Below are positions 1 through 5,201 of a stretch of DNA of 5,201 bases, piece after piece. Source of the stretch: CAYRPN01 sp964426135 (GTDB lineage Bacteria > Planctomycetota > Phycisphaerae > Phycisphaerales > Phycisphaeraceae). Made by a program: the position numbers and the translations under genes. Every line of letters starts with the position of its first letter. Positions within the stretch are counted from its first letter, which is position 1. The notes beneath the pieces are model-generated. The model had not been told where the DNA came from, searched no databases, and saw only the letters and a program-made list of their open reading frames with translations. The stretch lies in the NCBI GenBank assembly GCA_964426135.1, contig CAYRPN010000219.1:1-5201 (forward strand), in the 5' to 3' direction.

Positions 1-1
1 C

Positions 2-22
2 GGACGACTTGGAAAGTCGTCC
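2..22. repeat. Perfect 9-bp inverted repeat (short hairpin)
   Basis: GGACGACTT at 2-10 and AAGTCGTCC at 14-22 are exact reverse complements around a 3-nt loop (GGA). The hairpin lies about 88 bp beyond the stop codon of the minus-strand hydrolase gene. No T-run follows it on the plus strand, and on the minus strand the window ends, so a terminator cannot be judged. It could be a terminator hairpin or one copy of a dispersed intergenic palindrome. The pairing is certain; the role is not. Confidence 0.7.
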
Positions 23-109
23 CACATGCGATGTTGATCCTGCACGGCTCCTTAAAGGGAGGGGAGTGCGCCGCAGCCATCGGCCATGCATCGCTGCTCC
101 AATCACACT
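23..109. other. Non-coding spacer downstream of the hydrolase gene
   Basis: This is the sequence between the terminal hairpin and the stop codon of the minus-strand hydrolase. Plus-strand open frames starting here run through the hydrolase gene in antisense, show no recognisable protein family and are best explained as shadows. I see no RNA gene and no clear terminator next to the stop codon. Confidence 0.5.
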
Positions 110-1075
110 TCATTCCGTCTTTCCTCCGGCATCCTTCTTTGGCTCGCTCGTCGTCTCGCCCTTCGGCGCATTCTTCGCCTTCAACTCCTGATACGCCTTG
201 GCGATGTTCTCCACGCGCTCGCGCACCGCCACGCCGGTCCATTCCTTGTAGAACGGCAGATCGATGGACTTGCGAATGTCATCCAGGCTCTTGCCTTCCT
301 TCATCGCGCTGTCGACGGCGGCGAGAAGATCGACGAAGTATCGCTTCTGCAGCTTGATCACGCCGGCGTCACCCGTTTCGCCGTGGCCGGGCGCCAGCGT
401 TTTCACGTCGAGCTTTTCGAGTTGCGTGAGCACCTCGATCCAGGAGTGCAGGTTGCCGTGGCCGGAGAAATTGAAAGGCCCGTTCACGCAGGCATCGCCG
501 GTGAAAAGGATTTTCTGTTTCGGAAGATAGACGAACAGATCGCCCTCGGTGTGGGCGGTGCCGAAGAAATAAATCTCCGCGCGTTGCGTGCCGTCGTCGA
601 TGACCATCTTCTTGTCCACCCAGAGCGTGGGCATGGCGTAGTCCAGATCCTTGTACGCGGGATTCTTCGCCTGCTGGCGCTTGTATTCGACTTGGGCGAG
701 TTTCTCGTAGGAATCCCTGGCGGTGGCGGCGGCGATGATGTGAGCGCCGAGTTTGCCGTAGTGTCCGTTGCCGTCGGCGTGGTCGCCGTGGAAGTGCGAG
801 TTGATGACGTAGCGGATGGGTTTGCCGGTGGTCTTCCTGATCTCTTCAATCACCTTCGGTTGCGGCCCGGGAAAAGCGGAATCGATCACGACGACGAAAT
901 CCTTGAACGCGATCCACGCCTGGTTCGAGCCTGTGAACACCGGCTCCGTCTGCGCTTTCCAGAAGTAAACGCCCTCGGCAATCGGCGAGATTTTGGTTTC
1001 GGTCGGCTGAGCGTGCGCCGCGGCAACGCAGGAGGCGAGAATGAGCAGAGTCGGCAAAGTCACGGGACGACGCAT
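110..1075 (-). CDS. Exported metallo-beta-lactamase-fold hydrolase
   Basis: This 321-residue zinc-type hydrolase of the MBL superfamily is predicted to act outside the cytoplasm. The N-terminus has two arginines, a hydrophobic core (residues 5-20) and a signal-peptidase-I-like AHA/Q site after residue 22. An LASC lipobox-like motif at 13-16 makes a lipoprotein the alternative. The metal-binding set is complete: HFHGDH at 94-99 (H94, H96, D98, H99), H175 in GTAHTEGD, D194 in FTGDA and H231 in APGHGE. The C-terminal ~25 residues are rich in Lys, Glu, Gly and Ala and are probably disordered. The start was chosen for an AGGAG Shine-Dalgarno 7 nt upstream and for the signal peptide; the longer reading from 1168 would begin inside an inverted repeat. 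The substrate is unknown. The fold covers beta-lactamases, lactonases, glyoxalases and quinoprotein-associated hydrolases, and nothing here selects among them. It is transcribed divergently from the transporter gene. Confidence 0.9.
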   Translation of the reverse strand: MRRPVTLPTLLILASCVAAAHAQPTETKISPIAEGVYFWKAQTEPVFTGSNQAWIAFKDFVVVIDSAFPGPQPKVIEEIRKTTGKPIRYVINSHFHGDHADGNGHYGKLGAHIIAAATARDSYEKLAQVEYKRQQAKNPAYKDLDYAMPTLWVDKKMVIDDGTQRAEIYFFGTAHTEGDLFVYLPKQKILFTGDACVNGPFNFSGHGNLHSWIEVLTQLEKLDVKTLAPGHGETGDAGVIKLQKRYFVDLLAAVDSAMKEGKSLDDIRKSIDLPFYKEWTGVAVRERVENIAKAYQELKAKNAPKGETTSEPKKDAGGKTE

Positions 1076-1082
1076 GTTGAGT

Positions 1083-1087
1083 CTCCT
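1083..1087 (-). promoter_or_regulatory. Ribosome binding site of the hydrolase gene
   Basis: AGGAG on the minus strand, separated by 7 nt from the ATG at 1075-1073. It supports the 321-residue start over the upstream in-frame ATG at 1168, which has no such motif at the right distance and lies within the palindromic repeat. Confidence 0.75.
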
Positions 1088-1126
1088 GTCGGCTTGGTGT
1101 GTCGGCCATCCGATCGGTTTCACTAA

Positions 1127-1250
1127 GGAATGGGGCCGAAATAACTTCGCGAATTGCCGGTCCCCCATTTAGCCGGCGGGCTTGCCCGCCGAGGGCGTCT
1201 CGGCGGGCAAGCCCGCCGGCTAAATGGGAAACCTATTTCGGGCCCGTTCC
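1127..1250. repeat. Nested inverted repeat, REP/MITE-like palindromic element
   Basis: The inner arms 1164-1192 and 1200-1228 are perfect 29-bp reverse complements around a 7-nt loop (GGGCGTC). The arms run from CCCATTTAGCCGG through a GC-rich stretch ending in CCGCCGA. Outside them, 1127-1143 (GGAATGGGGCCGAAATA) pairs with 1234-1250 at 15 of 17 positions, leaving unpaired segments of 20 nt on the left and 5 nt on the right. The whole element is about 124 bp, encodes nothing and sits between divergent promoters. A perfect stem this long is too regular for a simple terminator and has no U-run. A dispersed non-autonomous palindromic element is the best reading, but copy number cannot be judged from one window. 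Confidence 0.8.
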
Positions 1251-1265
1251 TAAGCGCTTCCACGA

Positions 1266-1281
1266 GGGGCCTGACGGCCCC
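1266..1281. repeat. Small GC-rich hairpin
   Basis: GGGGCC (1266-1271) and GGCCCC (1276-1281) pair perfectly around a TGAC loop. It lies just right of the large inverted repeat and about 150 bp upstream of the transporter start. No U-run follows. It could be part of the transporter leader or chance in GC-rich DNA. Confidence 0.45.
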
Positions 1282-1416
1282 ACCGGGGATCATCCTATCG
1301 AGTAGCGTGTGTTTCGTGGTCTACTGTCGCCGCCCCGCGACAGAGGCGCTCCGCGAGTCGATACAAGATGGACGGCATCTCCGGTCGATGGCGCCCGCAT
1401 CGGCCCGCCGCCCGCC

Positions 1417-1421
1417 AAGGA
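1417..1421 (+). promoter_or_regulatory. Ribosome binding site of the transporter gene
   Basis: AAGGA is followed by 7 nt and then ATG at 1429. It decides the start: the in-frame ATG at 1309 would add 40 arginine/proline-rich residues ahead of the first membrane segment and has no comparable motif. Confidence 0.7.
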
Positions 1422-1428
1422 AATCGTC

Positions 1429-3972
1429 ATGCTGCCCGCGCTGCTTCCATCGAGTCCACGCTACCGCGCCATGGTAATCATCGGCATCACCGCGGCGCTG
1501 GCGGTGCTGACTTACTACGTGCTTCCTCCGTCGATCAACGAACTGGCGCGGCGCACCGCGGCCATCTTCGTCGTCGCGGCCATCTTCTGGGCCACGGAGG
1601 TCATGCCGCTGTACGCCACCTCGCTGTGCGTGGTGGGCATGGAGATTCTGTTCCTGGCGACCGACGGCGGCATCGCCAGCGCGCTATCGACGCAATCGAA
1701 CTGGCCGATGAAGCCCGACGGCTCGGGGCCGGTGGCACTGGGCTCCGGCGAGTTCCTGCGCTCCTTCGCGTCGCCGATCATCATGCTGTTCTTCGGCGGC
1801 TTCCTCATCTCCGATGCGCTCACCAAGCACGGACTCGACAAGGTCATCTGCGCCAAGTTGCTCAAGCCGTTCGCGCATCGCCCGGTCACGCTGCTATGGG
1901 CGGTGCTGTTGATCACCGCGTTCTTCTCGATGTGGATGAGCAACACCGCCTGCACCGCGATGATGCTGGCGATCATCGCGCCGATCGTTCGGCAACTGCC
2001 CGCCGAGGACAAGTTCCATCGCGGCGTCATCCTTGCCGTGCCCTTCGGCGCCAACATCGGCGGCATCGGCACGCCCATCGGCACGCCGCCCAATGCCGTG
2101 GCGCTCGCCGCCCTCCGCATGGCGGGGTACGACATCGGCTTCCTCGACTGGATGGCGTTTGCCGTCCCGCTGGCGATGGTCTCCTTGCTGGCGACCGGCA
2201 TCATCCTGCTCTGGTTCTTCCCGCCCGCCAAGGGCATCCGCCTGGAACTGAAGCTGGATACGGCCAAGAAGATCGACCTGCCCGGCAGGCTCACGCTCCT
2301 GATCTCGCTGATCGCCGTCGTGCTGTGGATGACGGAGAAGTGGCACGGCGTTTCCGAGGCCGTCGTCGCCCTGCTCGCCGCCGCCAGCCTCACCGCGCTG
2401 GGCGTGCTCGATCGCAAGGATGTCGACTCGACGGACTGGAACGTGCTCATCCTCATGTGGGGCGGCCTGTCCCTGGGCGACGCCATGAAATCCAGCGGCC
2501 TGCTCAAGTGGGCCATCTCGCTGCCCGTCGTGGAAACCATCAACAATCTGCCTTCGCCCTGGTCGCAGTACGTCATGGCGACCTTCATCGTGCTGCTGAC
2601 GATCCTGTTCGCGTCGTTCATGAGTCACACCGCCGCCACAGCCCTGATCGTGCCGATGGCCATGGCGCTGGCGCCGCACGAAGCGGGCCCGCTGGCGATC
2701 CTCACCGCGCTGGCGTCGAGCTTCGCGATGGCGATGCCCGTCTCCACGCCGCCCAACGCCATGGCGTTCGCCTCGGGCAACATCCCCGCCGCCAGCATGA
2801 TCCGCAGCGGCGGCCTGATCGGCGTCGTGTCCATTCTCGTCCTGCTCGCCGGCCATCGCATGATCCTGCCGCTGTTCAATGCGAGTCACGTCGGCGAGCC
2901 GATCGTGCAGCGGCGCGTCGCCGTGCTGCTTCCGGAAACCGGCGACTACGCCGACATGGGCCGGCTGCAGAAGCTCGGCTACCAACTTGCCGCGCGTGAA
3001 CTCGAGCGGCAGGGCATCGAGGTCAGCTACCACGACGTCGGCGCCCATGCGGGCAATCTCAGTACCCTGCTGACCGAGCTGGTGCTGCCGGGCAAGCCTG
3101 ACATCATCGTCGGACCCTACAGCAGCGAGAACGCCGCGGCCCTCAAACCGCTGCTGCCGCGCGACGGCCCGCCGCTGATCGTCCCCACCGCCGCCGTCGA
3201 TGCCCTGACCCAGCAGGCGAACACCGGCATCTTCCGCGTCGCGCCGCCTTCGCAGATGATGGCGATGACCGCGGCGGATTTCCTCGCTCAGTGGCGCGAC
3301 GCCTGGGGCCTCAAGAGCATTGCGATCATTGCCGAGGCGACGGACTTCGGTCGAAGCGGCGCTCAGTCGCTCACCGGCACGTGCCTGATCAAGGGACTCG
3401 CCCAGCCGCAGACCTACTTCTTCAAGGACAAGCCCGGCCAATGGGCGACGCCGGAGGAACCCAAACTCACGCCCGACACACTCCTGATTCTCATCTCGCG
3501 CGACCTCGATCACACCACCGCGCTCGTCAAGCAATACGGCTCGACGCACCGGCTGATTGGTTTCGCCGGCGCCTTTTCCACGCCGCAGTTCCGCATCAAC
3601 GCCGAGCGATTGCCCGCCGCATCGCTGCGCGAGCTTTATGTCCTGTCGCCCTGGCGCGAGGATCGGCAAAGCGGCACCAACGAGAAGTTCATCGACGACT
3701 ACGCCGCCGCCAACGCCTCCGCCGGCCCGCCCCAGTACCACACCGCCCAGGCCTACGCCAGCCTGATCGTCGCCGGTCAGGCCATCGAAACAGCTCACCG
3801 CGACGCCGCGAAAGTGAGCGCTGTCCTGCGCTCGATCGTCGTCGACACGCCCGTCGGCCCCGTGCGGTTCATCAACTTCGGCGGCTATTTCCAGCAGAAT
3901 CCCGCCACCGCTGTCGTCCAGGAAATCAGCTCCGTCGGCGTCCGCACCGTCTATCCGCTCAACGGCAACTGA
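1429..3972 (+). CDS. SLC13/DASS-family transporter fused to a type-I periplasmic binding domain
   Basis: This 847-residue inner-membrane protein has two parts. Residues 1-485 form a divalent-anion:Na+ symporter-type carrier with many hydrophobic helices (about 13-33, 41-77, 114-131, 152-188, 200-230, 239-266, 286-300, 310-325, 335-352, 378-416, 420-436, 457-483). Inverted-repeat signatures are visible: SNT at 171-173 with GTPIGTPPN at 214-222, and SHT at 399-401 with PVSTPPN at 437-443. The family imports di- or tricarboxylates or sulfate with Na+. Residues ~493-847 form a Leu/Ile/Val-type binding protein: RVAVLLPETGDYADMG at 496-511, DIIVGPYSSENAAALKPLL at 558-576, IAIIAEATDFGRSG at 631-644 and AYASLIVAGQAIETA at 775-789. 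The join is only about 10 residues long and has no new signal peptide or stop. Known DASS topology has a periplasmic C-terminus, so the domain is inferred to be periplasmic, capturing or sensing the substrate. The substrate is unknown. Relative to usual DASS proteins, the loop at ~78-112 seems enlarged and the second SNT motif reads SHT. Confidence 0.9.
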   Translation: MLPALLPSSPRYRAMVIIGITAALAVLTYYVLPPSINELARRTAAIFVVAAIFWATEVMPLYATSLCVVGMEILFLATDGGIASALSTQSNWPMKPDGSGPVALGSGEFLRSFASPIIMLFFGGFLISDALTKHGLDKVICAKLLKPFAHRPVTLLWAVLLITAFFSMWMSNTACTAMMLAIIAPIVRQLPAEDKFHRGVILAVPFGANIGGIGTPIGTPPNAVALAALRMAGYDIGFLDWMAFAVPLAMVSLLATGIILLWFFPPAKGIRLELKLDTAKKIDLPGRLTLLISLIAVVLWMTEKWHGVSEAVVALLAAASLTALGVLDRKDVDSTDWNVLILMWGGLSLGDAMKSSGLLKWAISLPVVETINNLPSPWSQYVMATFIVLLTILFASFMSHTAATALIVPMAMALAPHEAGPLAILTALASSFAMAMPVSTPPNAMAFASGNIPAASMIRSGGLIGVVSILVLLAGHRMILPLFNASHVGEPIVQRRVAVLLPETGDYADMGRLQKLGYQLAARELERQGIEVSYHDVGAHAGNLSTLLTELVLPGKPDIIVGPYSSENAAALKPLLPRDGPPLIVPTAAVDALTQQANTGIFRVAPPSQMMAMTAADFLAQWRDAWGLKSIAIIAEATDFGRSGAQSLTGTCLIKGLAQPQTYFFKDKPGQWATPEEPKLTPDTLLILISRDLDHTTALVKQYGSTHRLIGFAGAFSTPQFRINAERLPAASLRELYVLSPWREDRQSGTNEKFIDDYAAANASAGPPQYHTAQAYASLIVAGQAIETAHRDAAKVSAVLRSIVVDTPVGPVRFINFGGYFQQNPATAVVQEISSVGVRTVYPLNGN

Positions 3973-3994
3973 GGCGCGGCACGCAAGCATCCGC

Positions 3995-4000
3995 TATAAA
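3995..4000 (+). promoter_or_regulatory. Possible -10 element of the ComF gene (leaderless geometry)
   Basis: TATAAA ends 6 nt before the ATG at 4007, so a transcript started from it would begin at or next to the start codon. No Shine-Dalgarno motif lies in the 34-nt gap after the transporter gene, which fits a leaderless message. No good -35 is visible (the expected site falls on the GC-rich bases at about 3972-3977). It may equally be a chance AT-rich hexamer. Confidence 0.35.
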
Positions 4001-4006
4001 GTCGGC

Positions 4007-4759
4007 ATGCCCCGCATCGTCTCCACGCTTGCCAGTGCCGCAATCCGCGTCGCCGCCGACGTGCGCGAGGCGTTCGACCAACTCTTTCCACCCGTCGTTG
4101 CATCCGAAGTGAAAGCAGCCGAGGACGAAGGCTGGCACATCGATCCGCCGCACGCTTACTGTCATCGCTGCGGCGCGACCGTCGGCCCAGGCGAGGCCAC
4201 CGACCGCGGCTGCGCCCATTGCGCCAGCGAAACCATCCCGTGGAACGGCCTGATCCGTCTGGCCGCCTACAAACCGCCCGTTTCCCGCTGGCTCGTCGCA
4301 ATGAAGTTCCACCGCGTCTGGTCCTGGGGGCCGTGGTTCGGCGAGCAGCTCGCCCAGCGCGTTCAGTCCGTCGCCGATCCGGCCCACACCATCGTCTGCC
4401 CCGTGCCGATGCCCGCGCTGCGCCGCTGGCGCCGCGGCTACAACCAGGCCGACCTCATCGCCCAGGCTTTCGCCAAGCGATTGCGCCTGCCCTGCGCCCA
4501 CCTGCTGCGCCGCCGCGGTCGGCAAACCCCGCAGACCAACGTGCCTCCGTCCCAGCGAGCCGCCAACGTCCGCCACGCCTTCGCCATGGAGCGCGTCGAT
4601 CCCGCCGGCTGGCACATCTGGCTGATCGACGACGTGAAGACCACCGGCTCCACCCTCGGCGCCTGCGTACGCCTGCTCAAGAGCGCCGGCGTCGCCAGCG
4701 TCAACATCGCCGTCGCCGCCGCCGCTGACCCGAAGAATGCTGACTTCAAGGTGAAGTGA
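4007..4759 (+). CDS. comF: ComF-family phosphoribosyltransferase-like protein
   Basis: This is a 250-residue cytoplasmic protein. Residues 52-72 hold a zinc-ribbon-like pair, C52-x2-C55 and C69-x2-C72. The LKYKGR-type region of the family appears as VAMKFHR at 97-103. RRGYNQADLIAQAFAK (142-157), RQTPQT (172-177) and the PRPP-loop motif IDDVKTTGST (207-216) are diagnostic of ComF. In naturally competent bacteria ComF is needed for DNA uptake after the DNA crosses the membrane; elsewhere its role is unclear, and its enzymatic activity is poorly defined. The protein begins with ~50 residues containing the LFPP (26-29) that usually precedes a first CxxC zinc site, but that first cysteine pair is absent here. 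The start is 34 bp after the transporter stop with no Shine-Dalgarno; no better in-frame start is seen. Co-transcription with the transporter is possible but not shown. No other competence genes are in the window. Confidence 0.88.
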   Translation: MPRIVSTLASAAIRVAADVREAFDQLFPPVVASEVKAAEDEGWHIDPPHAYCHRCGATVGPGEATDRGCAHCASETIPWNGLIRLAAYKPPVSRWLVAMKFHRVWSWGPWFGEQLAQRVQSVADPAHTIVCPVPMPALRRWRRGYNQADLIAQAFAKRLRLPCAHLLRRRGRQTPQTNVPPSQRAANVRHAFAMERVDPAGWHIWLIDDVKTTGSTLGACVRLLKSAGVASVNIAVAAAADPKNADFKVK

Positions 4760-4765
4760 CCCGCT

Positions 4766-4815
4766 CCGACCCCTCTCCCTCGCCGGTGGACGGAAGAGGG
4801 CTGGGGTGAGGGCGG
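4766..4815. repeat. GC-rich imperfect inverted repeat after the ComF gene
   Basis: CCCTCT at 4771-4776 pairs with AGAGGG at 4795-4800, followed by CTGGGGTGAGGG. The CCCTCTCCCT...AGAGGGCTGGGGTGAGGG layout resembles intergenic repeats common in many GC-rich genomes. GGGGTGAGG recurs at 4838-4846, and TCCGACCCC(C)TCTCCCTC recurs at 5142-5159. It begins within 12 bp of the ComF stop, so it may serve as a 3' end structure, but it has no U-run. Confidence 0.5.
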
Positions 4816-5201
4816 GATGAGAGTGACGCTGAGTGCCGGGGTGAGGACCAGACTCCCCTTCTGCGCCCAACCCAAGTGGCCGGCCACGCACCCCCGGGCC
4901 ACCGAAATCACACCCAAATTCCGTCACGGCAATCCTTTACAGATCGACTGCCAAAAAGGTAGGACACTTTCCGGCCACTCGCCCGCCCATCCTTCCCCCG
5001 CATCGCAAGACCAGCCTTGTCAAAGAACAACGCGACCCCAACGGCAGGCCGTGGCATCGACTACCTTACATTGACCTACTCGACCCCAAGGTTACGCCCG
5101 ACGAGTATTCAGTGGGTGTGCCCATTTTCCGGGGCTTGGATTCCGACCCCCTCTCCCTCCGGGCAATAGTGTCCGACACGACCGCTATTTTGAACCTGAC
5201 C
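4816..5201. other. Unassigned terminal region, no confident gene
   Basis: No recognisable gene with a start codon is seen in these 386 bp. The ATG-initiated frame at 4817-5074 gives a proline/arginine/threonine-rich translation with no family resemblance. Another frame is open from 4845 to the window end but lacks an ATG, GTG or TTG until about 5110; its last ~65 codons have a fairly protein-like composition (for example WHRLPYIDLLDPKVTPDEYS). Small palindromes are present: GTGGCCGGCCAC at 4876-4887 and GTGTCCGACAC at 5169-5179. GGACACT at 4962-4968 is inverted at 5168-5174. The region could contain the decayed remnant of a gene or mobile element, or simply be spacer. Confidence 0.4.

Larger units (their letters stand above)
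1076..1428. other. Divergent intergenic region between hydrolase and transporter
   Basis: These 353 bp separate two divergently transcribed genes. They contain the nested inverted repeat at 1127-1250, a small GC hairpin at 1266-1281 and the two ribosome binding sites at the ends. Promoters for both genes should lie here, but I found no convincing -35/-10 pair on either strand. Open frames crossing the region, including an N-terminal extension of the transporter from 1309, have arginine/proline-rich low-quality translations and are not believed. Confidence 0.7.

Noticed and set aside
86..1126. 346-codon plus-strand open frame antisense to the hydrolase
   Set aside because: It mirrors the real gene in a GC-rich codon pattern, has no recognisable family, and the opposite strand carries a complete set of MBL metal ligands.
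1076..1168. Longer start for the hydrolase at 1168 on the minus strand
   Set aside because: It would start inside the perfect inverted repeat and bury the signal peptide 31 residues in; the ATG at 1075 has AGGAG at 7 nt.
1164..1228. The perfect 29-bp palindrome as a rho-independent terminator
   Set aside because: It lies upstream of both divergent genes rather than after either one, and no U-run follows on either strand.
1127..1250. CRISPR repeat or riboswitch
   Set aside because: There is only a single palindromic unit with no spacer periodicity, and no recognisable aptamer core.
1309..1428. N-terminal extension of the transporter from the ATG at 1309
   Set aside because: The extra 40 residues are Arg/Pro-rich and unlike a transporter N-terminus; the ATG at 1429 has an AAGGA motif at 7-nt spacing.
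1368..2999. 543-codon plus-strand frame overlapping the transporter
   Set aside because: Arg/His/Ala-rich composition typical of an out-of-frame reading of a GC-rich gene.
1894..3990. 698-codon minus-strand open frame antisense to the transporter
   Set aside because: The translation is a Gly/Arg/Asp/His-rich low-complexity shadow, while the plus strand encodes clear transporter and binding-protein motifs.
3959..4927. 322-codon minus-strand frame antisense to the ComF gene
   Set aside because: Glycine-rich shadow without a recognisable family; the plus strand has the ComF zinc ribbon and PRPP-loop motifs.

Overview
The window is GC-rich bacterial DNA whose genes use mostly G- or C-ending codons. 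A secreted metallo-hydrolase and a transporter with a predicted periplasmic C-terminal domain point to a Gram-negative-type envelope. The style of the genes and the GC-rich intergenic palindromes would fit a planctomycete or another PVC-group or soil/metagenome bacterium. That placement is an impression, not a demonstrated assignment.

Layout: (i) 1-109 is non-coding and opens with a perfect 9-bp hairpin. (ii) 110-1075, minus strand, encodes an exported metallo-beta-lactamase-fold hydrolase with all the usual metal ligands. (iii) 1076-1428 is the divergent intergenic region. It is dominated by a nested inverted repeat with a perfect 29-bp stem inside an imperfect 17-bp outer stem, which looks like a REP/MITE-type palindromic element. 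(iv) 1429-3972, plus strand, encodes an 847-residue protein. Its N-terminal ~485 residues are an SLC13/DASS-type (Na+/dicarboxylate-sulfate) elevator transporter, and its C-terminal ~355 residues are a type-I periplasmic binding protein of the Leu/Ile/Val (Peripla_BP_6) kind. (v) 4007-4759, plus strand, encodes a ComF-family phosphoribosyltransferase-like protein, possibly translated from a leaderless mRNA. (vi) 4760-5201 has no gene I can call with confidence. It carries GC-rich interspersed-repeat sequence, small palindromes and a start-less open frame running off the window.

The most notable item is the transporter/binding-protein fusion. DASS carriers share the ion-transporter-superfamily elevator fold with TRAP membrane subunits, which depend on a separate substrate-binding protein. 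A DASS carrier with its own covalently attached, unrelated type-I binding domain would be a convergent version of that design. Known DASS topology puts the C-terminus in the periplasm, so the domain would sit where it could deliver or sense substrate.

I see no evidence that the three genes form one pathway. The hydrolase and the transporter are divergent and separated by the repeat element. The ComF gene follows the transporter after 34 bp but may have its own promoter.
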